49,341 nt of DNA from Parvularculaceae bacterium (GCA_021776435.1 JAJFFW010000074.1:1-49341); one strand, 5' to 3'. Numbered from the stretch's first letter, positions 8,269 through 17,660 are shown. Notes: a model not told the origin generated them from the sequence alone. Translations and numbers: made by a program.

Positions 8269-9228
8269 ATGACAGACATTCAACGCCCCTCGCCGCCTGA
8301 AGGCGGTTTCATCGCGCGCCGGCTGATCTCTATTGATGATCTCAGTGACAGCGATATCGAATATATTCTCAATCTTACGCAATTTTACAGTGGCTACCTG
8401 AAGCACCGAAAGCCCCCGCCCCCTCGCCTCGCAGGGAAAACTCAGATCAATCTTTTCTTCGAAGATTCAACGCGCACGAATCTCTCGTTTGAACTCGCGG
8501 GGAAGAAACTCGGCGCTGACGTCATCAATGTGCCGGTCTCGGCCTCCTCCGTCCATAAAGGTGAAAGCCTTATCGATACAGCGCAGACATTAGCGGCGAT
8601 GGGCGCCGATGCGCTGATCGTGCGCTCGAAGGAGCCAGGCATACATCGAGCGCTCGATCCCCTCTCAGGCTGCATAATCATCAATGCCGGCGACGGCGCC
8701 AATGAACATCCAACGCAAGCCCTCCTCGATGCGGCGACCATACGATCAACCTTCGGTCAGATTAGCGGATTGACGATCGCAACCTGCGGCGACATCAAAC
8801 ATTCGCGCGTCGCGGGGTCTGGCGCCCGGCTTTTGACCAGGCTCGGCGCGAAGGTTCGGTTCGTCGGGCCAGTGCATCTAATGCCGCTAACTGACGAGTT
8901 CCCGGATATCGCGCGCGCTGATACATTGAGAGAAGGACTAAAAGACGCCGATGTGGTCATGGGGCTGCGCATGCAGTTCGAACGCATGGGCGCGAATACA
9001 CCTTCTGCTGCTAAAGGATATTATGAAGAATTCGGTCTCACCCATGAGACCCTAAAACTCGCCAAGCCTGACGCCAAAATCATGCACCCCGGACCGATAA
9101 ACCGGGGCGTCGAAATCGAAGGCGCGCTTGCCGACGATCCAAAACGCTCATTAATCTTGCACCAGGTCTTTTACGGCGTCGCGACACGTATGGCGTGTCT
9201 GGATGCGCTACTCACCTCGGAGGGATAA
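8269..9228 (+). CDS. pyrB: aspartate carbamoyltransferase catalytic subunit
   Basis: The enzyme joins carbamoyl phosphate and aspartate, the committed step of pyrimidine synthesis. From the ATG at 8269 it is 319 residues, the usual length. The carbamoyl-phosphate motif F-F-E-D-S-T-R-T-N-L-S-F-E is complete, as are H-P-T-Q-A-L-L-D and the late M-H-P-G-P-I-N-R-G-V-E. A longer form from 8230 is possible but adds residues not typical of the family. In related genomes pyrB is followed by pyrC; here the next gene (1 base later) is a reductase, and no pyrC is in the window. Confidence 0.95.
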   Translation: MTDIQRPSPPEGGFIARRLISIDDLSDSDIEYILNLTQFYSGYLKHRKPPPPRLAGKTQINLFFEDSTRTNLSFELAGKKLGADVINVPVSASSVHKGESLIDTAQTLAAMGADALIVRSKEPGIHRALDPLSGCIIINAGDGANEHPTQALLDAATIRSTFGQISGLTIATCGDIKHSRVAGSGARLLTRLGAKVRFVGPVHLMPLTDEFPDIARADTLREGLKDADVVMGLRMQFERMGANTPSAAKGYYEEFGLTHETLKLAKPDAKIMHPGPINRGVEIEGALADDPKRSLILHQVFYGVATRMACLDALLTSEG

Positions 9229-9229
9229 T

Positions 9230-10255
9230 ATGACAAGCAATACAGTCCTGGTCAGCGGCGCTACCGGATTTGTCGGGCTGCATACGGTGATCCAACTCTT
9301 GCAGGCAGGCCACGTGGTGCGTGGCACATTGCGTTCACCCGGTCGCGAAGCGGAAGTCCGCGACAGCGTCGCGCGCCATGTTAACGCCGGCGACCGGCTG
9401 TCGCTGCATCGTTGCGACCTCACAATCGATACGGGGTGGAGCGAAGCCGTGGCGGGTTGTGACTATGTCCTTCATGTCGCCTCGCCTTTTATTATTGGCA
9501 CGCCCAAGCATGAAGACGAGCTGATCATTCCTGCGCGCGACGGCGCTCTGCGGGTCTTGCGCGCGGCGGCCGGCGCGGGTGTCAAACGAACAGTCATGAC
9601 CTCTTCAGTGGCGGCAATTTCGGCTGGTCATGGGCGCGACACACCGCATATTTTCAATGAGAGCGATTGGTCGGTAATCGACAGCCCGGAAATCGGCGCC
9701 TATGAAAAATCGAAGACCATTGCAGAACGCGCCGCCTGGGATTTTGTAAAAACTGACGACTCGGGAATGGAGCTGGCGGTCATCAATCCAGGCGCCGTGC
9801 TCGGACCAATCCTGAATGCGGACGCCGGTACATCAGGCGAACTCATCCGTCAGCTCATGGCGCGCGCCATGCCCGCATGCCCAAAGATCGGATTTTCCTG
9901 CGTTGATGTTCGCGACGTCGCCAGCGCGCACCTCGCCGCCATGACGCCTCCCGAAGCCGCCGGCAAGCGGTTCATTTGCGCCATAGAATTCACCTGGATG
10001 AGTGAAATTGCGAAGATTCTTGCCGAACGCTTTGGTAAAGACGGATACAAAATTCCGACCGGGGAATTGCCAAACTGGATTCCGCGACTCATGCAGCATT
10101 TCAATCCGGTATTGAAACAGATCGTTCCCGGTCTTGGGAAGCGGCGAGATTATGACAATTCACAAATCAAAAATCTACTCGGCTGGAAACCACGCTCGCT
10201 GAAGGAAATGTCAATTTCCATGGCGGAGAGCATGATCGAGTTCGGCGTCGTTTAG
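9230..10255 (+). CDS. NAD(P)-dependent epimerase/aldehyde reductase (extended SDR, DFR-like)
   Basis: The protein is 341 residues of the extended short-chain dehydrogenase family close to dihydroflavonol-4-reductase-like aldehyde reductases. Visible features: the nucleotide motif G-A-T-G-F-V-G near the N-terminus, H-V-A-S-P-F at about residue 80, T-S-S-V-A-A-I (active-site Ser region) and the catalytic Y-x-x-x-K as Y-E-K-S-K. Substrate unknown. A GGAGGG ribosome binding site at the pyrB stop precedes the ATG at 9230; the two genes are one base apart. It occupies the place where pyrC is often found. Confidence 0.88.
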   Translation: MTSNTVLVSGATGFVGLHTVIQLLQAGHVVRGTLRSPGREAEVRDSVARHVNAGDRLSLHRCDLTIDTGWSEAVAGCDYVLHVASPFIIGTPKHEDELIIPARDGALRVLRAAAGAGVKRTVMTSSVAAISAGHGRDTPHIFNESDWSVIDSPEIGAYEKSKTIAERAAWDFVKTDDSGMELAVINPGAVLGPILNADAGTSGELIRQLMARAMPACPKIGFSCVDVRDVASAHLAAMTPPEAAGKRFICAIEFTWMSEIAKILAERFGKDGYKIPTGELPNWIPRLMQHFNPVLKQIVPGLGKRRDYDNSQIKNLLGWKPRSLKEMSISMAESMIEFGVV

Positions 10256-10297
10256 GAGCGATTGATGACAAAATTCGAGTACTAATATAGATTTATT

Positions 10298-10313
10298 CCT
10301 AACTATATTTAGG
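10298..10313. promoter_or_regulatory. short inverted repeat before the BRCT gene
   Basis: CCTAA-CTATAT-TTAGG lies in an AT-rich leader just before the AGGAGA ribosome binding site of the BRCT gene and partly overlaps it. It could be an operator or a small RNA hairpin that affects translation. It may also be chance in an AT-rich stretch. Confidence 0.3.
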
Positions 10314-10324
10314 AGATCTATACC

Positions 10325-10930
10325 ATGAACGATGAACTTTATAACAAATTTGGAAACGAGCGAATCAGTGATAGGCAAGTCGATGAGTTAATTGGTCTTG
10401 CAAAAGGAATCGCCGCTGACGGATTAATCAACACTAAAGAAGTTGAATTCCTCCAGAAATGGCTCGGCGCCAATCTACATATAACCCACCATCCGATGAT
10501 TCATACTTTATTTGGTCGTGTGACTGAAGTTCTGGAAGACGGAATAGTCGATGAGGATGAGAAAACGGAATTGTTAGATACACTAAACGCATTATCTAGC
10601 CGTGATTTTGAGCTAGGTGAAGCTATGAAAGCTACAACCCTGCCTTTGTGTGATCCCGCACCCGAATTATCCTTTCTAAACAAGCGATACGCATTTACTG
10701 GCACATTTTTGTTCGGAAAAAGAAAAGCATGCGAAACCTCTGTACATGCGCGCGGTGGGGAAACAGGTGCAATAACAAAAAAAACCAATGTGCTTGTAAT
10801 CGGCACTTACGCTACTGACTCCTGGAAACACTCTTCGTTTGGTAAAAAAATTCTCAAAGCATGCGAGTATCGCGATAATGGCATACCAATAAGTATTGTT
10901 TCCGAAGAGCATTGGGTAAAATTTTTGTAA
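10325..10930 (+). CDS. BRCT-domain protein with TerB-like helical N-terminus
   Basis: The protein is 201 residues. Residues 1-110 are helical and acidic with two similar A-D-G-x-I-N / E-D-G-I-V-D-E-D-E segments like TerB-type or calcium-loop-like repeats. Residues 120-201 form a BRCT domain like the end of NAD-dependent DNA ligase: Y-A-F-T-G-T-F, then [12 protein letters not shown], then [10 protein letters not shown] and a final [13 protein letters not shown] domains bind DNA or phosphoproteins. A clear AGGAGA site 8 bases upstream supports the ATG. The gene is clearly more AT-rich than its neighbours, suggesting transfer. Its stop overlaps the plsY start by 1 base. Confidence 0.85.
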   Translation: MNDELYNKFGNERISDRQVDELIGLAKGIAADGLINTKEVEFLQKWLGANLHITHHPMIHTLFGRVTEVLEDGIVDEDEKTELLDTLNALSSRDFELGEAMKATTLPLCDPAPELSFLNKRYAFTGTFLFGKRKACETSVHARGGETGAITKKTNVLVIGTYATDSWKHSSFGKKILKACEYRDNGIPISIVSEEHWVKFL

Positions 10931-11511
10931 TGATAATGTACTTCCTCCCCCTTATCCTAGGCTACCTTCTCGGCTCCATCCCGTTTGGTCTTGTGCTGAC
11001 GAAAATGGCGGGGCTCGGCGACATTCGCACCATCGGCTCCGGTAATATCGGTGCGACGAATGTTCTACGCACTGGCCGGAAAGACCTCGCAGCCGCCACG
11101 CTCCTGCTCGACGGCGGCAAAGGGGCGATCGCCGTTGGCGTCGCTGTATTGCTCGGATGGAGACCGGAGATCGCGGGAGCCGCGGCTTTCCTTGGTCATC
11201 TCTTTCCAGTCTGGCTCAAATTTAAAGGCGGCAAGGGCGTCGCGACTTTCATCGGCGTTCTGCTCGCAATTCATCTCGTCGCTGGATTATTTGCTTGCGC
11301 CACCTGGTTGGCGAGCGCAGCGGTCACACGGTATTCGTCACTTTCGGCGCTTCTTGCCGCCTCGGCCGCTCCTCTCATAATGTTTGCTGTGGGCAAGCCC
11401 TTCGCCGCCGGCGCGGTTTTATTCATGACCGCCCTCGTCATTATCCGGCACGCGTCCAACATCCTTCGCTTATTTGCTGGAGCCGAACCTAAAATCGGCC
11501 AGAAGTCATAA
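10930..11511 (+). CDS. plsY: glycerol-3-phosphate acyltransferase PlsY
   Basis: This membrane enzyme transfers the acyl group from acyl-phosphate to glycerol-3-phosphate, the first acylation of phospholipid synthesis. The protein is 193 residues with several transmembrane helices. All conserved loops are visible: G-S-I-P-F-G near the start, [17 protein letters not shown], and [18 protein letters not shown]. The start is taken as the ATG at 10930, which overlaps the BRCT gene stop as TAATG; another ATG two codons later is equally possible. Confidence 0.95.
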   Translation: MIMYFLPLILGYLLGSIPFGLVLTKMAGLGDIRTIGSGNIGATNVLRTGRKDLAAATLLLDGGKGAIAVGVAVLLGWRPEIAGAAAFLGHLFPVWLKFKGGKGVATFIGVLLAIHLVAGLFACATWLASAAVTRYSSLSALLAASAAPLIMFAVGKPFAAGAVLFMTALVIIRHASNILRLFAGAEPKIGQKS

Positions 11512-11576
11512 TTTACAAAAGCTTGCTCGTTCGATGCGACACGACTTATGGTTGCGCGAACGATGAGGCAGAGACT

Positions 11577-12707
11577 ATGCGCGTGCTAGACGAAAGCGAA
11601 CGGCTCGACTGGTTACAACTGGTTCGTACTGAGACTATTGGACCCATCACTTTTCGCCGGCTACTCGCACGCTATGGCTCAGCACGCGCCGCATTAGATG
11701 CTCTCCCTTCGATCAACCGCTCAATGGGCCGTAAAACACTTTTACGGCCGCCCGATCGCGACAGCATAGAAGAAGAAATGAGTCGCGCCCATTCAATCGG
11801 GGCCCGTTTCATAGCGGCAGGGGAACCAGATTACCCTGAACCCCTCGCTGCTTTACCTGATAGACCGCCGCTGATTTCTATTCGCGGGCATGCTGCTCTT
11901 TTTGACAAACCAGCAGTCGCCATCATTGGCGCACGCAATGCATCTGGTGTCGGACGAAAGATCGCACGGACTTTGGCCACAGATTTGGGCGCCGCCGGCG
12001 TGGTTGTCTCATCAGGACTTGCGCGCGGCATTGATGGCGTTGCTCACGCCGCCTCGTTAGACACAGGAACCATCGCAGTTGTCGCCGGCGGTGTGGACGT
12101 TGTTTACCCGCCTGAACATGACACATTGATGGCGCAAATTGCCGAACAAGGTCTCATTCTTTCTGAGCGCTTGATCGGGTATCAACCAACCGCACGGGAT
12201 TTTCCACGTCGCAATCGACTGATCTCCGGTATTTCGCGCGGAGTGGTGGTCGTTGAAGCGGCGGCAAAATCGGGCACTCTCATCACAGCGCGATTTGCTC
12301 TCGAGCAAGGCCGAGACGTGTTTGCCGTCCCCGGTTCGCCTTTGGACCCGAGATGCCAGGGCGCCAACCGCTTGATTCGGGACGGCGCGGCTCTCGTAGA
12401 ACGCGCTGAAGATATTCTTGACGCCCTCGCCGCGCAGACCCGCCATGTCTACGAACCCGATTATCCGAATCTTTTTGACTGGGATGAATCGCGCAGCGAC
12501 GACTCTTCGAAAGGGAGTGATCACGCGATCATTGACCTGCGCGCGCGAATTTTCGAATTGCTGAGCTATACGCCCTTGCATCGCGACGAGATTTTCAAGG
12601 ATCTCGACGCCCCCGCCGGCTATCTCGCCGACGCCTTACTCGATCTAGTGCTATCGGGAGAGGCCGAAGAGCAGCCGGGTGGGAGATTTTCACGCACAAC
12701 AGATTAG
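11577..12707 (+). CDS. dprA: DNA-processing protein DprA
   Basis: DprA binds incoming single-stranded DNA and loads RecA during natural transformation. From the ATG at 11577 the protein is 376 residues. It has an N-terminal helical part, the Rossmann-like core (V-A-I-I-G-A-R-N-A-S-G, S-S-G-L-A-R-G-I-D-G-V-A-H, F-P-R-R-N-R-L-I-S-G-[IL]-S, K-S-G-T-L-I-T-A, V-P-G-S-P-L-D-P-R-C-Q-G-A-N) and a C-terminal winged-helix (L-L-S-Y-T-P-L-H-R-D-E-I...). The frame is open back to 11523, but 11577 fits the family. It lies between plsY and topA, the usual alphaproteobacterial place. Confidence 0.95.
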   Translation: MRVLDESERLDWLQLVRTETIGPITFRRLLARYGSARAALDALPSINRSMGRKTLLRPPDRDSIEEEMSRAHSIGARFIAAGEPDYPEPLAALPDRPPLISIRGHAALFDKPAVAIIGARNASGVGRKIARTLATDLGAAGVVVSSGLARGIDGVAHAASLDTGTIAVVAGGVDVVYPPEHDTLMAQIAEQGLILSERLIGYQPTARDFPRRNRLISGISRGVVVVEAAAKSGTLITARFALEQGRDVFAVPGSPLDPRCQGANRLIRDGAALVERAEDILDALAAQTRHVYEPDYPNLFDWDESRSDDSSKGSDHAIIDLRARIFELLSYTPLHRDEIFKDLDAPAGYLADALLDLVLSGEAEEQPGGRFSRTTD

Positions 12708-12724
12708 CACCCCCGAAAGAACGC

Positions 12725-12952
12725 TCAGCCCTTGATATCTTGCGCCCTCGATCGGGCCTCTTCATACGCACGGCGTAATAAATTACTCAGTTGATCCAAT
12801 CCGCACGCGTTGGCGAGGGTCTCCATCTCACGTATCATTTCTTCGATATATGCGGCGGTTTGCGCACCATTCGCGTGCTTGGTGTGCGCTGCCGAGATGC
12901 ACTCACCGATATCATCGATATGTTTAGGCGATTTTTTTCTTGAGGCTGACAT
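12725..12952 (-). CDS. small hypothetical helical protein
   Basis: The 75-residue protein is convergent with dprA. It is predicted helical, with a basic N-terminus (S-R-K-K-S-P-K-H) and a pattern I-E-E-M-I-R-E-M-E-T-L-A ... L-S-N-L-L-R-R-A-Y-E-E-A-R typical of small cytoplasmic regulators or adaptors. A GGAGAG ribosome binding site lies 5 bases before the ATG, which supports it being expressed. No known domain was recognised. Confidence 0.65.
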   Translation of the reverse strand: MSASRKKSPKHIDDIGECISAAHTKHANGAQTAAYIEEMIREMETLANACGLDQLSNLLRRAYEEARSRAQDIKG

Positions 12953-13145
12953 TCATTCTCTCCGAATCAACGGGAATCAATATTGCTTGAAGATTAGTAC
13001 CACAACTTATGGTAGTGTCATAATCCGTTACTGTATCACAAGTTGCATTCTCCACAGAGAGCCCGGTTGACAGACCCCCCACACCCAACGCACCTTCCCG
13101 CGCCAATAATCAAGCGCGAAGCGTTCGCTGAGGTTTTTCCCTTAT

Positions 13146-15773
13146 ATGCAAGTTGTCATCGTTGAATCGCCCTCCAAGGCAAAGACCATAAACAAATATC
13201 TTGGCTCCGACTTCAAGGTGCTGGCCTCATACGGCCATATCCGTGACCTGCCCTCTAAGGATGGTTCTGTTCAACCGGATCAGGATTTTGCGATGACGTG
13301 GGAACTCGACTCGGGTTCGCGAAAACGCGTCAACGAGATTGCCGCCGCTGTAAAAGGCGCCGAGCGATTGATATTAGCAACTGACCCTGATCGCGAAGGC
13401 GAAGCGATTTCGTGGCATTTGCTTGAGGTCCTCGCTCAGAAAAAAGTTCTGAAAGACGTCAAAGTCGATCGGGTTGCCTTCAACGCCATCACCAAGACAG
13501 CTGTTTTAGAGGCCATGTCGCATCCGCGCGCGATTGATCAGGACCTTGTCGATGCATACCTCGCCCGACGCGCCCTCGACTATCTGGTCGGCTTTACCCT
13601 TTCACCGGTGCTTTGGCGAAAATTGCCGGGCTCACGTTCAGCCGGCCGGGTGCAGTCTGTTGCATTGAGACTGATTTGCGAGCGCGAACTCGACATCGAA
13701 AAATTCATCGCGGAAGAATACTGGACCGTCGCAGCAAATGCCTGCTCCGGGGCCAATCCGCCATTTGAAGCGCGCCTCGTTTCTTTGAATGGTGAAAAGC
13801 TTAAAAAATTCTCGCTCACGACCCAAGATGACGCAATGGCGGCGAAACACGCCGTTGAAGCAGCACAATTTACAGTCGGCGCGGTTGAGGCCAAGCCGGC
13901 AAAACGAAATCCACCACCTCCGTTCACCACCTCCACTCTCCAGCAGGAAGCCTCTCGTAAACTCGGCTTCAACGCCGCGCGCACCATGCGCACCGCACAA
14001 CGCCTTTATGAAGGTGTCGATATTGGCGGAGAGACCACCGGGCTGATCACCTATATGCGGACCGACGGCGTCGATATGGCGCCAGAAGCCGTACACGATG
14101 CACGCGCGGCGATTGGGTCCGCGTTTGGCGGTGATTATGTCCCGCCAAGTCCTCGCTTTTATAAAACAAAAGCCAAGAACGCCCAGGAAGCGCACGAATG
14201 TATCCGCCCAACCTCATTCTCGCGTCTGCCATCCAAGTTGCGCGGACTCGATGACGACCAATATCGACTTTATGAACTGATCTGGAAACGCACCATGGCG
14301 TCGCAGATGGAAAGTGCACGGCTCGAAAACACAGTAATTGACATTCTGTCAACGGATCGAAAGACGGGCCTTCGAGCAACAGGGTCGGTCATTCTTTTTG
14401 ACGGCTTCCTCAAGCTCTATGAAGAGGGACGCGACGACACTGAAAACGAGAAAGGATCGGGCGTGTTACCGAAGCTTTCTGTTGGCGCTATGGCGGATAT
14501 TTCCGACGTCGCCGCCGATCAACACTTCACACAACCGCCGCCGCGTTTTTCAGAAGCAAGTCTCGTAAAGAAGCTCGAAGAGCTCGGCATCGGCCGGCCT
14601 TCGACCTACGCCTCGATCCTGTCGGTTCTGCGAGACCGCGGCTATGTGGAGATGGACAAGAACCGCTTCGTGCCGGATTCGAAGGGCCGCATCGTCACCG
14701 CTTTTCTTGAGAACTTTTTTGGCAAATATGTGGAGTACGATTTCACGGCCGATTTGGAAGGCGCCCTCGATCAGATTTCAGCAGGCGAAGCTGATTGGAA
14801 ATCGTTTCTGCACGATTTCTGGAAAGAGTTTCACGCGGTTGTTGAGGACACAGCCGAACTTCGCATCACCGACGTGCTTGAAGCGCTCAATGTGGCGCTT
14901 GGGCCCCATATTTTCCCGCCCAAGGACGACGGAGGCGACCCCCGCGGTTGCCCTTCCTGCGATGACGGACGCCTTTCCCTCAAGACCGGGAAGTTTGGCG
15001 CCTTTATCGGTTGCTCTAATTATCCGGACTGCAATTTCACGCGTCAGCTCTCCACCAGTGGGAATGAGAATGGCGACGCCGATAGCGGTGATCGTGTTTT
15101 GGGCGTGCATCCTGACAACGGGCTCGAAGTCAGCCTGCGGGTCGGGCGATTTGGTCCCTATTTTCAACTCGGCGAACAGGAAAAGGGATCAAAAGAAAAA
15201 CCCAAGCGCGCGAGCGTGCCGAAAGGCTGGAACATTGACGATGTTGATCTCGAACGGGCCTTGATGTTGCTCGCGCTGCCGCGCGAGATCGGCGCGCACC
15301 CGGAAGATGGTGAACCCATAATCGCCGCTATTGGTCGCTTTGGGCCTTATGTGAAGCATGGCAAAATCTATGCAAACCTTCCATCGGTCGAAGAGGTTTT
15401 CGAGGTTGGTATTAACCGCGCTGTGACACTCATCGCGGAAAAGTTCGCCAACCCGCGTGGTCGCCAGGCGGCGAAACCGTTACGTGAATTGGGCGCCCAC
15501 CCTACTTCCGGCGACCCCGTAAACGTCTTTGACGGTCGTTATGGGCCTTACGTTAAACACCAGAAAATTAATGCGACATTGCCTCAGGGAATCGACCCGC
15601 AGGGTGTCACACTGGAAGAAGCGCTTGTACTGATCGCCGCTAAGGAAAAGAAAAAGCCCGCCAAGAAAAAGGCCACAAAGAAGAAAGCGACGAAGAAAAA
15701 AACGACTAAAAAGGCGACAAAGAAAGCAACGAAAAAGACCGCAAAAAAGGCCGTAAAAAAAGCAGCGAACTAA
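13146..15773 (+). CDS. topA: DNA topoisomerase I (type IA)
   Basis: The enzyme relaxes negative supercoils. The protein is 875 residues. The Toprim domain is at the N-terminus (V-I-V-E-S-P-S-K-A-K-T-I and A-T-D-P-D-R-E-G-E-A-I-S-W-H), and the active-site tyrosine is Tyr303 in G-L-I-T-Y-M-R-T-D-G. A zinc-ribbon-type C-P-x-C...C-x-x-Y-P-x-C module follows at about residues 600-630. Three C-terminal repeats with G-R-[FY]-G-P-Y-[FV] come next, and the tail is a long Lys/Ala/Thr-rich stretch (K-K-A-T-K-K...) that should bind DNA nonspecifically. A GAGG motif lies about 13 bases before the ATG. Confidence 0.97.
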   Translation: MQVVIVESPSKAKTINKYLGSDFKVLASYGHIRDLPSKDGSVQPDQDFAMTWELDSGSRKRVNEIAAAVKGAERLILATDPDREGEAISWHLLEVLAQKKVLKDVKVDRVAFNAITKTAVLEAMSHPRAIDQDLVDAYLARRALDYLVGFTLSPVLWRKLPGSRSAGRVQSVALRLICERELDIEKFIAEEYWTVAANACSGANPPFEARLVSLNGEKLKKFSLTTQDDAMAAKHAVEAAQFTVGAVEAKPAKRNPPPPFTTSTLQQEASRKLGFNAARTMRTAQRLYEGVDIGGETTGLITYMRTDGVDMAPEAVHDARAAIGSAFGGDYVPPSPRFYKTKAKNAQEAHECIRPTSFSRLPSKLRGLDDDQYRLYELIWKRTMASQMESARLENTVIDILSTDRKTGLRATGSVILFDGFLKLYEEGRDDTENEKGSGVLPKLSVGAMADISDVAADQHFTQPPPRFSEASLVKKLEELGIGRPSTYASILSVLRDRGYVEMDKNRFVPDSKGRIVTAFLENFFGKYVEYDFTADLEGALDQISAGEADWKSFLHDFWKEFHAVVEDTAELRITDVLEALNVALGPHIFPPKDDGGDPRGCPSCDDGRLSLKTGKFGAFIGCSNYPDCNFTRQLSTSGNENGDADSGDRVLGVHPDNGLEVSLRVGRFGPYFQLGEQEKGSKEKPKRASVPKGWNIDDVDLERALMLLALPREIGAHPEDGEPIIAAIGRFGPYVKHGKIYANLPSVEEVFEVGINRAVTLIAEKFANPRGRQAAKPLRELGAHPTSGDPVNVFDGRYGPYVKHQKINATLPQGIDPQGVTLEEALVLIAAKEKKKPAKKKATKKKATKKKTTKKATKKATKKTAKKAVKKAAN

Positions 15774-15819
15774 CACCACTCCTGCGCCTGTTTTACATTG
15801 TCAGGATAGCATCAAACCG

Positions 15820-16158
15820 TTAATCGGCCAACGGCTGGTCGAATTTCAACCCCGCCTCATATCTGTCTTTCCAAACGACCGACGCAGCTACGTATTCAGT
15901 TGATCCAGGTGGTTGCAGCATAACTCTATCGGTCAATTTCTCAGCGCCTTGCAGCGATATTTTGATGCCCGATGCGCTAAAATTACTCATAATGCAACCG
16001 AGCTGTTCGCCGTGTGCTAAAATGACAAACCCAAATTGAAAGGATGGAGACCGCGGCGAACGAGGCGAACGAGGCGAACTTCTCTCAGCCGGTCGGTCAA
16101 ACAAATAACCGACTTCTACACACCGCTTATTGGCTATGGAATGAATTTTCGATCGCAT
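15820..16158 (-). CDS. PilZ-like domain protein
   Basis: The protein is 112 residues. The second half (G-C-I-M-S-N-F-S-A-S-G-I-K-I, then V-A-A-S-V-V-W-K-D-R-Y-E-A-G-L-K-F) has the beta-barrel pattern of short alphaproteobacterial PilZ domains, which often bind c-di-GMP; the N-x-S-x-S/x-G motif is present in part. Residues about 30-40 hold an odd tandem S-P-R-S-P-R-S-P-R repeat coded by repeated 9-base units. I choose the ATG at 16158 because AGGTG lies 6 bases upstream; a GTG three codons earlier is possible. It is convergent with topA. Confidence 0.65.
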   Translation of the reverse strand: MRSKIHSIANKRCVEVGYLFDRPAERSSPRSPRSPRSPSFQFGFVILAHGEQLGCIMSNFSASGIKISLQGAEKLTDRVMLQPPGSTEYVAASVVWKDRYEAGLKFDQPLAD

Positions 16159-16465
16159 TGGGAGCACCTAAACACATTTTTAGCTCCCCGCTAGAAAATG
16201 ACCCTGATGGAAGAGTCTTACTATTTGGTTGATACTGAAACCATATTCTGTTGTTCAGTGACATTCTTTTTCACACCCGCAATCGCACGTTGATCTCAAC
16301 TCTTGAGATTCGTAAAAGCAGCAAAAGACAACCGTTCTGTTTCTTCGTTTTTTCAGAAATTGGTTATCAGCGTGAGGGAATGACCGCCCCTCAAGCCTCA
16401 TCAAAATCAATTTTCATATGCGAATGCCGCTTTTAGAGACCACTTCGAGCGTTTAAACGTAACCC
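16159..16465. other. intergenic region between the PilZ and VWA genes
   Basis: About 300 bases between divergent genes. No gene with a credible ribosome binding site was seen. It is AT-rich compared with its neighbours and should carry promoters for both genes, but no clear box pair is visible. Confidence 0.4.
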
Positions 16466-17641
16466 ATGTTTACAAAGTTCTTCCATGAGCTGAAGTCAGC
16501 CGACCTTCCGGTCTCTTTGCGCGAGTATCTAACGCTCATTGAAGCCATGGATGCCGACCTGGCGAACCGACGGATCGAAGACTTCTATTACCTTTCGCGC
16601 GCCACCCTCGTCAAAGACGAGCGCAACCTCGATAAGTTCGACCGTATTTTTGGCCATGTTTTCAAAGGGCTTGAAACTGTCGGGGAAGACCTCGCCGGTG
16701 AAATTCCTGAAGACTGGCTAAAGCTTATGACAGAGCGTTACTTCACTGATGAAGAAAAACGCGAAATCGAAGCGCTTGGCGGTTGGGACAAACTTATGGA
16801 GGCGCTTAAAAAACGTCTCGACGAGCAAAAAAAACGTCATCAGGGCGGGTCGAAGTGGATTGGAACCGGGGGGACCTCCCCCTTCGGATCCGGTGGTTAT
16901 AATCCGGAAGGTATACGCATTGGCGATGAAGGCCGACGCCAGGGGCGCGCTGTCAAAGTCTGGGAAAAACGCGAATACAAAAATCTCGACGATCAAGTCG
17001 AACTCGGGACGCGCAACATAAAAGTCGCATTACGCCGGTTGCGCCGCTTCGCGCGCAAAGGGGCGCCTGATGAATTTGATCTCGACAGCACGATTGACGC
17101 CACTGCGCGCGCCGGTTTTCTCGATATCAAAATGCGGCCAGAACGGCGCAACGCCATCAAGGTGTTATTATTTTTTGATGCTGGCGGATCAATGGATCCT
17201 TACATTCGTGTCTGCGAAGAACTGTTTTCCGCGGCGCGCGCCGAATTCAAACACATGGAATATTTCTATTTCCACAACTGCCTATATGATTATGTATGGA
17301 AAGATAATAATCGTCGCTGGACGGATAAAATCCCGACCTGGGAGGTTCTTCACACTTATCCGCAAGATTACAAAATAATTTTTATCGGCGACGCCTCGAT
17401 GAGCCCTTATGAGATCACCGTGCCGGGTGGATCGGTGGAATATTTCAACGAGGAAGCGGGCGCCGTATGGTTTAAACGTCTGTTGGATGTCTATGAAAGA
17501 GCTGTCTGGCTTAACCCAATTCAGGAAAATAGCTGGCAGTATGTCGCATCGCTCCAACTTGTCAGAAACCTCTTTGGTGAACGTATGTACCCGCTCACGC
17601 TTTCCGGAATCGACAAGGCCATGAGCGAATTAAAACGGTAA
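16466..17641 (+). CDS. VWA domain protein (CoxE-like)
   Basis: The protein is 391 residues. The N-terminal half is helical with the pattern F-F-x-E-L-K-x-A-x-[LV]-P-V-S-L-R-E-Y-L seen in CoxE-like proteins. A Gly-rich linker follows (G-T-G-G-T-S-P-F-G-S-G-G-Y), and residues about 230-380 form a von Willebrand A domain. The metal site reads D-A-G-G-S-M at residue 238, where D-x-S-x-S is classical, so the first Ser is replaced by Gly. Later come Y-F-Y-F-H-N and I-G-D-A-S-M-S-P-Y-E. Such proteins usually work with a MoxR-type AAA+ ATPase; none is in this window. A strong hairpin with a T-run lies just downstream. Confidence 0.88.
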   Translation: MFTKFFHELKSADLPVSLREYLTLIEAMDADLANRRIEDFYYLSRATLVKDERNLDKFDRIFGHVFKGLETVGEDLAGEIPEDWLKLMTERYFTDEEKREIEALGGWDKLMEALKKRLDEQKKRHQGGSKWIGTGGTSPFGSGGYNPEGIRIGDEGRRQGRAVKVWEKREYKNLDDQVELGTRNIKVALRRLRRFARKGAPDEFDLDSTIDATARAGFLDIKMRPERRNAIKVLLFFDAGGSMDPYIRVCEELFSAARAEFKHMEYFYFHNCLYDYVWKDNNRRWTDKIPTWEVLHTYPQDYKIIFIGDASMSPYEITVPGGSVEYFNEEAGAVWFKRLLDVYERAVWLNPIQENSWQYVASLQLVRNLFGERMYPLTLSGIDKAMSELKR

Positions 17642-17660
17642 TTGTCTACGGTATATTCGG

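Noticed and set aside
13067-13072. A TTGACA box before topA
   Set aside because: No matching -10 box at proper spacing, so not called as a promoter.
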